From Zanthoxylum bungeanum (taxonomy: Eukaryota > Streptophyta > Magnoliopsida > Sapindales > Rutaceae): a stretch of DNA of 64,000 nt. The notes beneath the pieces are model-generated. The model did no database searches. It was not told the DNA's origin and was given only the letters and a program-made list of their open reading frames with translations. The DNA is taken from NCBI GenBank assembly GCA_019454045.1, contig SKCR01029061.1:124001-188000 (forward strand), in the 5' to 3' direction. The translations under genes and the position numbers were made by a program. Of the stretch, positions 45,452 to 57,686 are shown piece after piece. The stretch's first letter is position 1, and each line of letters begins with the position of its first letter.

Positions 45452-47705
45452 TGTAAGTGATTCTCGGGTGGGCGCAGCGGAGTTCGGTCGGGGCGGAAAT
45501 CATATTTCAATTCAAAAACTTTTTCAAATACCGAGTAAATTATTCAATATCTTATATGGATAATCTATTCGAATTCACCCAAACCCAAAAAATATTACTC
45601 ATATGTTGATCAAATCAGATGAAGTAATAAAACAAAATCCGACCACACAAGGCCCTTAGTCCGACCAAATCAAGTTATGGCCGACCACATGAGGTCTTGA
45701 TCCGACCAGACCACGGACGACCACATCAAGTTATGGCCGACCACATGAGGACTTGATCCGACCAGACCATGTCCGACCAGACGAGGTCCGACCAGATCAG
45801 GTCTGACCAGACCATGTCCGACCAGACCACGTCCGACACTTAAAAACAACATTTGAATCAAGCTTCTAAAACACCAAACAAGCCTCACCATAATGAAATA
45901 ACTATAAAACAATTCTAGGTCATCTAAGAGTGGGTCAATAACTCTAAAATGGCAACTAGTTTCTTAAAACATCAATAGAATGCTTATTAACTCATTAGTA
46001 ACATTCTATGATCTTTATACATGCACAATCCTTTCAAAAACTTCCATTCTCCAAAATACATAGAATAAAAAATAAGAAAAACATAAGAACATCACATGAT
46101 GAAGACCACAACAAGAGGAACATTTTTCTCTCTAATGGCAAGTTGGAAATACTTACTAAATTCCAAGTTTTCCTTGTTTTTGCTTTTCTTTCTCTCAAGC
46201 TTCTATGTCTTCTTTCAATGGAGTTTAAGGTAAAAGTGAAAGGTTATATTTTACAAAATGAAAAAACAAAACAATTTATACTTAAAAAATATGCCTTGGC
46301 CGAAAATTCAAGCATAAAAAATATCTAGATATTTGTTTTGTATTTCATCTAATTAGCATTTATCAACTTGCATTTTTAATCATCAAACATTTAATGAATT
46401 AAAGTAAGTCAACAAAAGCATCTAAGTCAATAAAATAAATATCATAACTTTAAAATATCTATACTTTAATTAATTTAATCATTTAACAATTAAATAATTA
46501 ATTATAAATATATTAAATATATGTATAATATTGACATTAAATATTCAATACATATATTCATTTATGATATTAGTCAAATATCTCAATTTGACAATTAATT
46601 AATGTGTATTTGAATTAATCAAGTATTAAATGTAAATACACAAAATTAAGGAAATGACTATCGGGTCCCTACACATGTATTTTGTGTTTAACCTTTAAAC
46701 GACTTTATAAATAATCAACATTATTTATAATTATTTCCCTAGTGCTCTACGAGTATATTTCATTAGTGAGACTCTCTAGATTCAAGCATATCTGTCACGA
46801 AATCCAATTTCATGTTCTTAATTTATCCACCGGTAAATTATGACGATCACGGATAGACTCGCTGAATCATACAGGTCGAGATCATGGAAAATGTATAATT
46901 CCTCCGTTACAGGTATCCGGATAAATCCCATAGATATAGATGTAAACGTCAAATCTCTATAGGGATTATCCAGTCGACTATTCTATTAGCAATCTCAAAA
47001 AGAATATTTAGAACTGGCTTCTAAACTGTACCACGGGCCCATGATTTTATCTGATTGGTAATCATATGGACTACCTATGTTCTGATACACAGAACTAACG
47101 GATCCTATCTTGATACACACAGGACACCATGAGGATCTATCTACACCCAACAAACAGGCGGAGGTCTGATCTTAATAGATCGGTGACGTGACTGCCATCT
47201 AAGTGTAGAAGATGTCTCATGTGCCCACAGTGGCATCTCAAGTCTAAGAATCACAAGTGTTACTCAACCCGAGAAGATTCTTATTGACGTTGGTATAATA
47301 TCCATTAGGAATCTTCGGTGAGTCGTTCAGTGTTTATCCGCTATAAACACCTACACGTCTATATTAGTCTCCAAGACTAATGGTTCATTGAGAAACCATC
47401 GGAATCATATATTCCAGTATATGATATGTACCGGTCTCAACAGTTTTACTATACTGACCAAGTAGTGTAAACATTGACCAGGAACTGTCTGAGAATGATA
47501 ACGTCATGATACAACTCAATGTCAGCTGCGACGCTTTTGCATCTGCATCATGACTACTCATTCTAAGGTCATTACGTCTTTCCCATATATAAAAGATACA
47601 TCATATTATAGAAACTGCATATTGACTTCATAATAATAAAGTTTTACAGAAGTATTTATAAATAAATACAACTGGGAATTGGCGCTCTGAGCACCAACCC
47701 CAATA
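45452..47705 (-). repeat. Copia F3 5' LTR (2.25 kb)
   Basis: On the plus strand it runs TGTAAGTGATTCTCGGG to CACCAACCCCAATA, followed by TTTAT (47,706-47,710), the partner of 30,643-30,647. The terminal CA has mutated to TA. The first 1.65 kb match the truncated partner at 30,648-32,231; the remaining 0.6 kb are seen only here. It contains a CATATATAAAAGATAC box at about 47,584 and the rearranged minisatellite at 45,640-45,838. No gene is present. Confidence 0.88.
45640..45838. repeat. Minisatellite, second copy (F3 right LTR)
   Basis: Same CCGACCAGACCATGT-type units as at 30,790-30,965. Here the segment CCACATCAAGTTATGGCCGA plus neighbours is duplicated (45,667 and 45,723), so the two LTRs have diverged mainly by repeat turnover. 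Confidence 0.88.
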
Positions 47706-47710
47706 TTTAT

Positions 47711-47927
47711 AAAGGCCAATATCGTCATTAGTGTGAGGTTGGATTAAATATCATGGAATCTACTTCCCGCTATGAAATTTTGATAGTCAAATTTCTATTT
47801 TTCCGTTAAGGGGGATTACAGAATTACGGAAAATAGTGAGAGGGCACTGATAGACTTAAAATTCCATAATTAATTAGTGTTATTATTTTTGAAATGAAAA
47901 ATATTCTGCTATGTTTAAAATGTTGTC
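47711..47927 (+). other. F2 leader, last part
   Basis: Non-coding sequence from the F3 insertion site to the F2 gag ATG, starting with the CCAATATCGTCATTAGTGTG motif also found at 30,553. Confidence 0.65.
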
Positions 47928-49677
47928 TTGTCAATGGTTACCGCTAATCCATTGATCAGTTTTTTGGATACCAATAAACTAAAAGGAGCTGATAACTATT
48001 TCGAATGGGAAATGAACATACGCATTGTCTTGGAGATTGAAAAGTTGACTTATGTAATTGTCAATCCACTTCATGTTGAAATCGATCCTAACTCCACTCC
48101 AGAAAAGCGAGAAACTCTTAATAGATGGAATGATGATAACCTTAAGGTGAAATCCTATATCTTAGGATCGATGGTTCCAGATTTGTTGAGATTGTACATA
48201 TAGGTATCGGATGCTTGGAGCATCATGTAAACACCCAAAAAGTTGTTCGAGGAAAATAAAGAGATCGAATTTATCGAATGTCTAAGGAATTATTCTGTGC
48301 TGAACTCAAGGATGAAGAAGCTGTCAGCATTCATGTTTTGAACATGATCGACTAGATTCGATACCTGGAACGATATGACATTGTGATTGATGAACGGCTG
48401 TGCCATAATTTGATTATGTCTTCTTTGTTTGGATCTTATGTTGGTTTTGTATTAAACTTCCATATGCACTCGATGCAAGCCAGCTATGAAAAACTTCATA
48501 ACATGTTATATACGGCGGAGCATGCTATGAGAAAAGGACAACCCCGCTTTGTATCTTCATAGTGGAGCTGGCTCTTCGAAGATTTATGGGAAGTCAAAGA
48601 AAATAAAGATGAAGAAGAAAAATATATCAAAGAATAACTCCAAGAATCACAAAGGTGCTAAACCGCCAATAGCTCGTGACCAATGTCTACAATGTAAAAA
48701 GTCTGGACACTGGAAAAATGAATGTCCAGAGATGAAAGTACGCTTTGTATTTTTCCAATTATTGATATCTCATTAGCCTTATATGCAAATAGCGGGTGGG
48801 TGTTAGATATGGGCAGTCATACTCATATTTGCAACTCCCTACAGATAATGAGGGTAAGAAAGAGGCTGAATAAAGGGGAAATCTAGCTTAGAGTTGGCAA
48901 TGGTGAGACATTGGATATCAAGGTCATAGGAACAACTGTTCTAGATCTCCCAAATGGATGTAAATTAGATTTACATGACTATTATTATGTACCATCACTT
49001 ATCAGACAAATAATATCACTGCTAATATTAGATAAACATGGATATAAAATAAATATTAAGGATGAAACTTTATATTTGTATGATAAATATAACTTATTGA
49101 AATATGAATGTTCTTTATCAAACGGTCACTATGTTTTAGAAACATATAGAGCTGTCTTTAATGTAGAGGAAAATACAAATAGGAAATCTGAATTAAATAA
49201 TATTAAATTATGGCATATGAAATTGGGCCACATAGGTATTAGACGTCTATCGAAATTGGTAAAGGATGGTTTGATTGAAAATCTTACCTTAGATCCTTAT
49301 CTGATTTCTAAGTCATGTAACTAAAGAAAAATGACAATTGCCTCATTTCTAAGTGTTGGACACTGTGCTAGAGATTTATTGGAACTAATACACAGTGATG
49401 TTTGTGGTCCATTAAATCATACCGCTCATGATGGTTCATCATACTTCGTGATTTTCACGGATGATAAGTCTAGATATGGATATGTCTATCTTATGAAACA
49501 TAAGTCAGAAATATTTGACAAGTTTAAAATATTCTGAAACAATGTAGAAAAATAAACCATTAAATTCATGAAGTACCTTAGATCAGATCGATGCGGTGAA
49601 TACATTAGTGAAGAATTCAGAAATTATTTAGGGGAGATCGGAATTCCAGCTCAATATAGCCCACCAAGAACACCTAG
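47928..49677 (+). pseudogene. Copia F2 gag, protease and partial integrase
   Basis: Gag starts MSMVTANPLISFLDTNKLKG and shows NYFEWEMNIRIVLEIEKL. After stops and shifts, a KKKNISKNNSKN-type basic linker and a CCHC knuckle CLQCKKSGHWKNEC follow (about 48,689-48,730). The protease site reads LDMGSHTHIC (DMG for DSG). GAG-pre-integrase (LWHMKLGHIGIRRL) and integrase (HSDVCGP, FTDDKSRYGYVYL, SDRCGEYISEEF) follow. It ends abruptly at PAQYSPPRTPRH, where the F2 LTR takes over at an ACATGAGATG stretch; RT and RNase H are deleted. Confidence 0.88.
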
Positions 49678-51449
49678 ACATGAGATGTGCGTATCGGAAA
49701 CTTGACGGTGTATTCTATATTTCCTAAGCAACTAGGATAGCCTATGACGGAAGGATTGTTAAATATATATGATGACCTCGACTTGTATAGTTCAAAAAGG
49801 TCATTTGTGTTCTTCGCGAATTCGGTGGCCGAATTGCCTAAATATTAGCTAGGCTTATATGACGAACGTGTCTGAACTTAGAGAGCCTCAATATAAAGTG
49901 TACTCGTTGAGCACTTGGGTAGCCGATTAATTTTGATAAAAGATAACATTCGATATTATAATTATCAACTAAGATAATAAAGTGTTATTGGATAACATTG
50001 ATTATTTACTTTGACCTAATTTGATTAATTAGATTAATTTAATAATTACACAAATATTTAATTATAAAATCATAATTATCTCTACCATTTGAGGATATTA
50101 TTGTGATTGTAAGTATGTAATAATATGTCGTTTTGGCTTGATTTAATTGGACTAAATCAAAGTGGCAAACATTTAACTAATCCATTTCCTAATCTTTGAC
50201 TTGATTGAATATGATTAAATCAAAGTGGGAGACAAAGGAGATTAGTCACACATAATTATACATATTTGGAAAAATTAGATTAAGTCCACAAAAAAGTTGA
50301 TTAAAACTTTTAGTAATTAAAAATTAACTAAGTTTTGCTATAAATAACAAGCTTTTGGAAGGTTTTAATTAAGCAAAACAAAAGCTTATGAAAGCTAAGT
50401 ACAAACAAATTCTTAAAGAAATCAGCCTAAGCTAGAGAAGTGTTTAGAGAGGCTTGTGAGGTCTCTATAATATTTTATCTAGGAGAAATAAAGATTGGAT
50501 CTTGGATTGAAGCTTTCTAATATTGGAATCAATATTGGATTTTGGAGTGAAGTTTGCAAACCTTGGAGGTTCTTCTACTATTTCAACAAGATAAGAAGAT
50601 TGAATCTTTGCATCAAACTTATTAGGTAAGTTTGAACTTCTCTTAAGTTATGTTAGTATTGGATGCATAATCACATAGATTAATGTTGAAATAATACTAA
50701 TTAATTGTGTTAGGATGCTTTGGAAGTATAAATACAATATGTTTATAATTGGATCAAAATATTTATGTTAGACATAAACATAAAATTAGAGTTTGAAACT
50801 CTAGATTAAAGCTTAGAGATAAGGCAACCATAGTATATCACTTGACCACCTTTGGATGACCTAGAATTGTTCATGAAACATTTCTTATTGGGATTCTAAT
50901 TTGGTTCGTGTATTGGATTCAAAATTTTCGCAAATGCGTATTTAGAATAAATTTATGTTTTTGTAAAAATATTTGATATTTTAAAAAACTTTAATTTTAT
51001 TCTATAACATGTGTAGATGTTGGTTTTGAAATTAAAAATTAATTTTGGGTGTTTTTGAAGTGTTTAAGAAAGACCAAAATAAATTAGAGTATTAGACCCT
51101 AATTCCTTCAGCTCACTGGAAAATGAGCTGAAAAGGAAAATGAAATGAATTCAAAAAAATTAAAAAATAAAATAAAATTTCATACTTGTGCGTTACAACG
51201 TGTGCGCGCACTGTAGCGCGTGTACTTCACGCGTGTCGCCCTCTTGACGCTTTCTGAATTTGTTTTCACTCATTCTTGAGCTTCCGGAGTCCAATTTAGT
51301 CCCAATGCTTTCATATACACTCGTAATGCAAATGTAATTTTCCATTAAATTATTTAAAATTACACTCATACTTGATATACATGGGTTAGACTCGCTTCCG
51401 CTGTGCGGGACACTGATCCAATCCTAGGGGTTCCACTACTGGTCTAACA
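49678..51449 (+). repeat. Copia F2 3' LTR, 5'-truncated
   Basis: Matches the 5' LTR from about 26,266 to its end, starting at ACATGAGATGTGCG and ending GGTCTAACA. The first 0.93 kb of the LTR are missing because a deletion fused integrase to the LTR. It is followed by GTATG, the right-hand target duplication, and then by F4 RNase H codons. It contains the TTCTTGAGCTTCCGG stretch (about 51,270) shared with the hAT element at 10,384. No gene is present. Confidence 0.85.
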
Positions 51450-52018
51450 GTATGGAGCATTGGCATGCTATTGAGAGGGTTATGAGGTACCTGAAAAAGA
51501 TCTTTAACCTAGGATTACACTATCAGCGATTTCCCGCTGTCCTTGAAGGATATAGCGACGCTGATTGAAACACCCTTTCAGATGATTCCAAGGCTACTAG
51601 TGGATATATTTTCAGTATAGCTGGTGGTGCTGTCTCTTGGAAATCTAAGAAACATACCATCTTAGCTCAATCCACTATGGAGTCTGAGATGATTGCACTG
51701 GCATCTGCTAGTGAAGAGGCAGCTTGGTTGAGAAGCTTGCTATCATATACCTCTTTATGAGAGAGACTGATATCAATTATATTGATCCATTGTGATAGTA
51801 TGGTGGCTGTTGTAAAGATTCATAATAGTTATTATAACAGTAAGAGATGATAAATATGTCGTAAATACAGCACAGTTAGAGAATATCTCTCTACTGGAGC
51901 TGTAAGAGTGGATCATGTACATACTGATGATAACTTAGTTGATCCTTTGACGAAAGATTTAGCGAGAGAGAAGATATTCAATACTTCTAAAAGAATGAGA
52001 CTATTGCCATTAAATAAT
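51450..52018 (+). pseudogene. Copia F4 RNase H and pol end
   Basis: Resumes the F4 frame: MEHWHAIERVMRYLKKIFN, then [17 protein letters not shown] with a TGA in place of the tryptophan codon, [42 protein letters not shown], a damaged stretch, then REYLSTGAVRVDHV and DDNLVDPLTKDLAREK. The wording belongs to a copia branch different from F1. It is non-functional because of stops and shifts. Confidence 0.88.
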
Positions 52019-52551
52019 TAGATTACTTGTGATAGTAACCCGACCTATAGACTGAAGATCCCAATAAATAGGTTCAATGGGTAATAACAGATCATAAAGT
52101 AATGAGAGTTGAATCATGCTAATAATCGACGAGTTTCATTCTAAGAGCATGATATCCTGAAGCGATATAAGGATGAGTTTTTTAACTCTTAATGTGTTCT
52201 ATACTCTATATAGAGTGGAGTACCTAGCTACAAGAGTACTCTTGATAGACGCACCTATGTGAATGTAGAAGTGAGGCCGCTTCTTATGAAATTTTTGGGC
52301 AAAAATTTCTAGAACATTCACTAAACTGAGATATACGTGCACGGCCATAATGCACGGACTTTTTGACTTCACTCTGAAAGGTTTGTGTGTGTAACTTTGT
52401 CAGAGATAGAGTTCAAAACTACGAATTATTCTAGTATAATCTGAATCATCAACACTACGTAAAGGTTCGAGTCAATAGACACATTTATTTATGCACGACC
52501 TTATATTATATTGCTCAGTGAAAATATTTTATTAAAATTCAAGTAGGGGAT
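52019..52551 (+). other. F4 3' untranslated region and polypurine tract
   Basis: No ORF. It ends with AAGTAGGGGAT (52,541-52,551), a typical polypurine tract immediately before an LTR TG. Confidence 0.75.
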
Positions 52552-53441
52552 TGTTGTAAATGTAAATTTGAATAATATATTGTTACAAGAGTTACATGTT
52601 TTTAATGAAAAAAGTTGTTGTAAAAATTAAAAATTCAATTGAGAGTTATAAGCTTTGAATGTAAAGATGTTACAAGTTTTTGAAAAAACAATGAGTTAGA
52701 ATTTAACTTTGGCACCTCATCCTATAATGGGAAGATACAACACCAAACTTTTGTTTATAAGGTGTTATGTTGTAAAGTGGGTTTGGGCCCCAAGGGGTAC
52801 CTACTTTTATGGAATGGTGAGAAGCTAGGCCAAAGTTGGTTCTCCACACAAGCGCGCCGTCGTTGCCGACAGTCGGTTCGTTTCAGAACTGGTGCGGGTG
52901 CGGGTGCGGGTGTATATATATTCTTTTTGGAGAAAATACATTTAATTTTTTTAAAAATAAAAAATAAAAGATATTGTAACAGTTTCGCCTTTTTTAAATT
53001 TCTGTAACAATTTATTCATTTATTTTTAACACGTTTTTTATTTATATTACAGAATTAATATTTTGTAAGTTATAATTTTTTTTAATAGGATAATTAATTT
53101 TGTAACAATGGTGTTACTGTTTCAACGTTTTTATTTTGGTTATTGAATATTGACTAACGTTCTAATTTTCCTCCCAATATAAACAGTGCTCTCATCCTCA
53201 CAAAAAAAATAAATTACAACATTATCGAAAAACCTCTCTGAAAAATACAAATTATGCTTACTGGTTTTCTGGTTTTTATTTTTTCTTGTTGAAACAAGAT
53301 TCCTTATGTTCCTCTTCGCTTTTATCCTTGATACCCAGCAATAATTTTTATGTTGGGTGTGAGTATTCCAATCGGATTTCAGTGCTAAAGGATTGAGACA
53401 GTGTATTTGGGTTGTTTTATCCTGGGACGTCGGGGCCGATT
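52552..53441 (+). repeat. Copia F4 3' LTR, first part
   Basis: Begins TGTTGTAAATGTAAATTTG after the polypurine tract and runs to the solo F1 LTR inserted at 53,442. A GTTTATAAGGTGTTATG box lies at about 52,752. GGACGTCGGGGCCGATT at 53,425-53,441 directly continues at 55,390 with ACTGCGTGCTGGCAC. No other copy of this LTR is in the window, because the 5' end of F4 is missing. Confidence 0.75.
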
Positions 53442-55384
53442 TGTTAGTGTTCCTAGAACATGCCAAGGATCTATTAAGACATGAATATGTGTGAATAAGA
53501 TCATTAGAAGGTGCGGAAAGACTTACAATGATCGGATTTGAATTTCAAAATTTGTGTTGTGTTCTTGAAGCTCCAAGCTCTAAGTGTTTATTCCAACCCT
53601 AGAGTGAGTTTCCCTATCACCGTTGTTAACTCCTTGAAGTGCTAGCTTGATTGGTTTTGCAAAAAAATCAAAGAAGAGAGGAGAAGAGTCACATGCCCAT
53701 TTAGGGTTTATGGTGTTTGTGTTTTGCTTGTATGTTTTGTTGGAAGAGAGAGACTTGTATTTTGGTAAAGGGTTTTTACCCTTTTCACCCAAAACCAAGT
53801 AGTTGGGGTTTTGGTTTCACTTAAACCAAAACCAAGTGGTTGGAAAGTAAGTGGTTTTGGTATAAATGTCAACCACTCTCCCAACCACCACTTCACACAT
53901 GTGAAGTGGGCCCCACCTTTTGAATTCAAAATTTAAAAAGTCTCTACGAATATTTACCGCAGCTCGGATCCGTTTAATCCGACTAAACGAATTTTCGACG
54001 CTAAATAATTAAATCTAATTTAATTAAATAACGATGTCTCGCAAATATATTACGAATCCCGTTTACGAATTAATTCTAAATTAATCTGTTCGCTCGTATT
54101 AAAGTCCGACTTTAATTTCGTATTGAAATCTAATTCCAATTAATATATCTGATATATTAATTTTAGCCCATATAAATAAATTAAATAGAAAAATCCAATT
54201 TAACTATTAAATTTATTTTACCGATTAATTCCAAATTAATCACGTTCTCTCTCTTCCGAACCCATTTAATCCCAGATTAAATAATACCTCAATTAATCCC
54301 AGATTAATTTTCTCTCTCTTAATTAATCCTAGATCAATTTGAATCGAGTCAACTGTCATCGGTGAATCTTTGGGAAGCGACCCAAGAGACCCCTGGATAT
54401 GTTGGCAGTAAATCCGGTTATCGGACTATCTGATTAAGTGCGTACCCCGTACCACGTGCCTACCAATTTATAAGACATGGTTGGCTTCTAGCAAAGCACA
54501 GTGTCTACCCAATTCTCCATAAATATTCTTAATGTAATATATAATTTTTTTTCAGGCGTAGTAGACGTAGTATTGCATATAGCGATCCAGTATCGGATGT
54601 CACATGCAAGGCCTGGGGCTGGAGTAGTGTCTGCCTCATACGAAGCATATATCGGATCACAAGCAACTAGTCTCTTTAATCGGATAATCATGACCTTTTC
54701 ACATTATCCTGATGGTTGCAACACATTAGAGTACCGGTTCTGTATCCCTGCGTGATCATCATCTCCATATGACTGAAGTGATATTTTCATCTTGACATCA
54801 CACCCAATACACTACGATTCTTAATAAACCCAGAAGAGGCGTACACAGAACCTGTTAAAGTCTCAGACGACCAAAACCAAGGCGTATTGATTGTCGCAAG
54901 TATTAGCGATGCAAGTCTCAGGTTAAGACCAAATACACCTACCTTGAATCGGATTCCCATAGACACGTAGTCATACTACCAATGGGATTCTGATGGGTCT
55001 ATCCGGAGCGAAGATGTTCCCGTGCCATCGGTAAACACAACCTCCTATCACACTTGCATAAGTATCCAATACTTAAATATATGAGAACTATGCCATTATG
55101 CTCCCACAACGCGCACAAGTGCAATACTAGTCTATTCCGAATTATCAATGTACAGTCTCGATAATATTACGACTAGGGATATTTAATGATTAAGCCTTAG
55201 TGGATTGATATTGTCTCATATCTTATAATCCGGAACTAATCATAAGGACTTTTATCATTTATATATTCAAGTAATCTAATTACAAAATGATAAAATAACA
55301 ATTTTCATTGTCACATAGTTAATTTGTACAAAAACCACAATATCTTATACAAATAGTGACGCTATGTGTCATAATTATCTAACA
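53442..55384 (-). repeat. Solo F1 LTR, inverted, in the F4 LTR
   Basis: 1,943 bp. Read on the minus strand it starts TGTTAGATAATTATGACAC and ends near GATCCTTGGCATGTTC...AACA. A perfect 5-bp duplication CGATT lies at 53,437-53,441 and 55,385-55,389. It is the only F1 LTR in this window on the minus strand, and no internal sequence is attached. ORFs at 53,580-53,929 (-) and 54,501-54,755 (+) are not maintained elsewhere. Confidence 0.92.
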
Positions 55385-55530
55385 CGATTACTGCGTGCTG
55401 GCACAATTTCCTGGGCAGAGCCACGATATGTCTTAAAGAGAGCGACCTAGTCTGATCAGCGACTCAACCTAATCCGATTTAATTTTCCTGGTGAACGGTA
55501 ATATTGTTCTGACTTACAATCTTTATTTCT
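55385..55530 (+). repeat. Copia F4 3' LTR, last part (right end not fixed)
   Basis: After the duplicated CGATT the LTR continues with ACTGCGTGCTGGCAC, then TTCCTGGGCAGAGCC and a TTAAAGAGAGCGACC block typical of copia LTR ends. A candidate terminus is TTTCTACAATA near 55,536, but without the opposite LTR or its TSD I cannot place it. Confidence 0.55.
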
Positions 55531-56035
55531 ACAATACGTTTCAGCGGAGCAGACTCTGAAAAAGGGAAAAGCGATAGGTACTCGTGGTAACAAAAAAAAG
55601 TCGAAGAGAGTGCTCCTTCCTCGACGTTGTACTGTAAGCTAAATTGTTCGTCTTGTAGACGGTGTTTTTATGACTCAAGCAAAATAAAATGTTTTTTCCT
55701 TATTAAATTATGTATTAACTGAAAGATCTAAACAAATGTTATTAATATTGAAAGTTACATCATCTCTAAATAATAATCTAGTTGGTTGATATTTCATTGT
55801 GAAAAATAAAAAACTTAAGGTTAAAATTTAAGGGGATACGTTCAAAATAGGGTAGATCACTTTTTAAATGAAAATATTCTTCTAAAATAAAAATAACATA
55901 TTGACTTTAATGTAAAATAAAAATGCAATCTAAATGATATGAACTTAGTATACAAAATATTATATGCATAACATATTATTTTCTTATAATTTTAAATAAA
56001 TTAAAAATGTAAATCAAAACTCTCTTCAAATAAGA
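55531..56035. other. Boundary zone between retrotransposons and gene space
   Basis: AT-rich sequence with no gene, repeat or recognisable element. Up to about 55,680 it may still belong to the F4 LTR. Confidence 0.5.
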
Positions 56036-56155
56036 GATGGGTCCAAACATTTAAAGTTTTTGCAAGCAAATCTAATTCCAGATCCCGAAGTGGTGGAAGC
56101 CCTAGCACAGCAATATTCAGAAACCCCACAGGAGTTTCTTTCTCAGCTAAAATGA
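56036..56155 (+). pseudogene. Possible orphan terminal exon, function unknown
   Basis: An open frame with protein-like composition that ends in TGA at 56,153-56,155. Its last residues read NLIPDPEVVEALAQQYSETP, then QEFLSQLK. It is clearly richer in G+C than the AT-rich DNA on both sides, and its start coincides with plausible acceptor sites (TTTAAAG near 56,056 or TTTTTGCAAG near 56,066). No upstream exon is visible before the retrotransposons begin. I do not recognise the protein. It could be the last exon of a gene whose other exons lie elsewhere or were lost, or chance. Confidence 0.35.
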
Positions 56156-56251
56156 TGGGAGGTTTTTTGTTTTTTTTTTTTAAAAACCATTATTATTAAA
56201 CTTCCATGCAAAAGAAAAAAAAAGGCCAAAGTGTATATGGGGTCTCTGCTG

Positions 56252-56279
56252 CTGATAGCTGATAGCTGATAGCTGATAG
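56252..56279. repeat. (CTGATAG)4 microsatellite
   Basis: Four perfect copies of the 7-bp unit CTGATAG in non-coding DNA. Confidence 0.95.
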
Positions 56280-56847
56280 TAACTGTTCACAGTGTTGATT
56301 GAGCTCAGTGTCCATTTCAGTTTTTCAACGTCACTAACTTCACTTCTGCATACGAGTGGTCATAAGTGCATGCCATTTTCTCATCATTTTGTGAACTTCA
56401 CAATCTTCAAATGTCGTCTCATTTTTTATTATACTAGATTTTGGTGTGTATCTATGTGAGATAAAAAAAAAAAAGTAATGATTTTTAAAGGGTTTTTAGA
56501 GAGACTTTTATCATCATCAACTAGTAATAATTGTCCACTATCTTATGTTAATGTTATTACAATATCATCATGATGGTTTTGCATGTTTTTTCATTATGCA
56601 AAGACAAATCCAAGATACTTCAATTATTGGATTTGGATTCAGTGTTAAAAGTAAGTTCTGTATTAAGTTTTTTTTTTTAATAAAAAACAATTATGATTGG
56701 TAGTCATTTTTATAATATTTTTAATTTAATTTAACCTTAATCATGGATTGATATTAAAATATGCATGTCAGAAATTATAAAGAAAATTATAATAAACTTA
56801 GTTAAGTATTGAACCTATAAAGCTAAAACCACAATAAAAGGAGTAAG

Positions 56848-57649
56848 CAATATTTGACCCGCTCAGATTATCTCACCATCCCCACTTCTTAATGAAAATC
56901 CCATTTAAAATTTTAAAATTAATTTTTTTTCTCAATATTCCCTATTTAACCCCTATTTTACCTTTGTAATGATTTTTTTCTTTTTTATACATCCCAGCAA
57001 ACTATAATCTAGCAAAATACATGCATTCTTCTTTTTTTTTTTAAATAAAATAATAGTAATAATTTTCATATTCTTCGTCGTTCTTTTAATCGCTTTCTTT
57101 TTCTTATTTTTTGAATATATATTCATTATTCTTTTCTTCTTCCTTTAAATTAAAAGGGGAAATAAGAAGATACTGGTTGTTGCAGAATGCGCATTGAGTT
57201 AGAATTAACCACAAAAATACAAAAAATTAATTATCCGATTCATTCTTTTTTAAATGAGCTATAATTAAAAATAAATTATTAATCTTCACTGGTAATATTT
57301 TACTAATGAGTTTAACGTTATTTTCCACGGAAAAGAACAAAGGAAAGGAAGAAATAATTTTTTTATAAAAATAAAATAAAAATAAAAAATAAAAAATAAA
57401 AAATAAAAAGAAGAAGAAAGCCGTGAGAGGAGAAAAAAGAGAAGAAGAATAAAAATGATTAAAAAATGAGAAAGACTGAATACTGGATAGATAATAATTT
57501 GCAGTGTATGAAAAAAAAATAAGAATTATAAAGATGAAATGATAATTAAATATAATATATTGAGAGGAAAAAGTTATTTTAAAATATTTAATGGGGTTGA
57601 TTTAAGTAGTGGGATATTGTGAGATAAGTTGAGTGGGTTAAATATCACC
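56848..57649. mobile_element. MITE-like element with about 85-bp inverted ends
   Basis: The left arm AATATTTGACCCGCTC, then TTATCTCACCATCCCCAC (56,849-56,935), is matched in inverted form by the right arm (57,560-57,648), whose reverse complement reads GATATTTAACCCACTC, then TTATCTCACAATATCCCAC. Identity is roughly 75% by eye. The interior is AT-rich with pyrimidine tracts and an A-rich (AAATAAAA)n run at about 57,365-57,415 and has no ORF. I could not define a target duplication, so the superfamily is open. Confidence 0.55.
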
Positions 57650-57686
57650 GGAAAATGGACATTTTAAAACATCCTTTCAATTGCAG

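Noticed and set aside
53140..53466. Minus-strand 108-codon ORF
   Set aside because: It spans the boundary between the F4 LTR and the inserted F1 LTR, so it did not exist before the insertion and has no recognisable domain.
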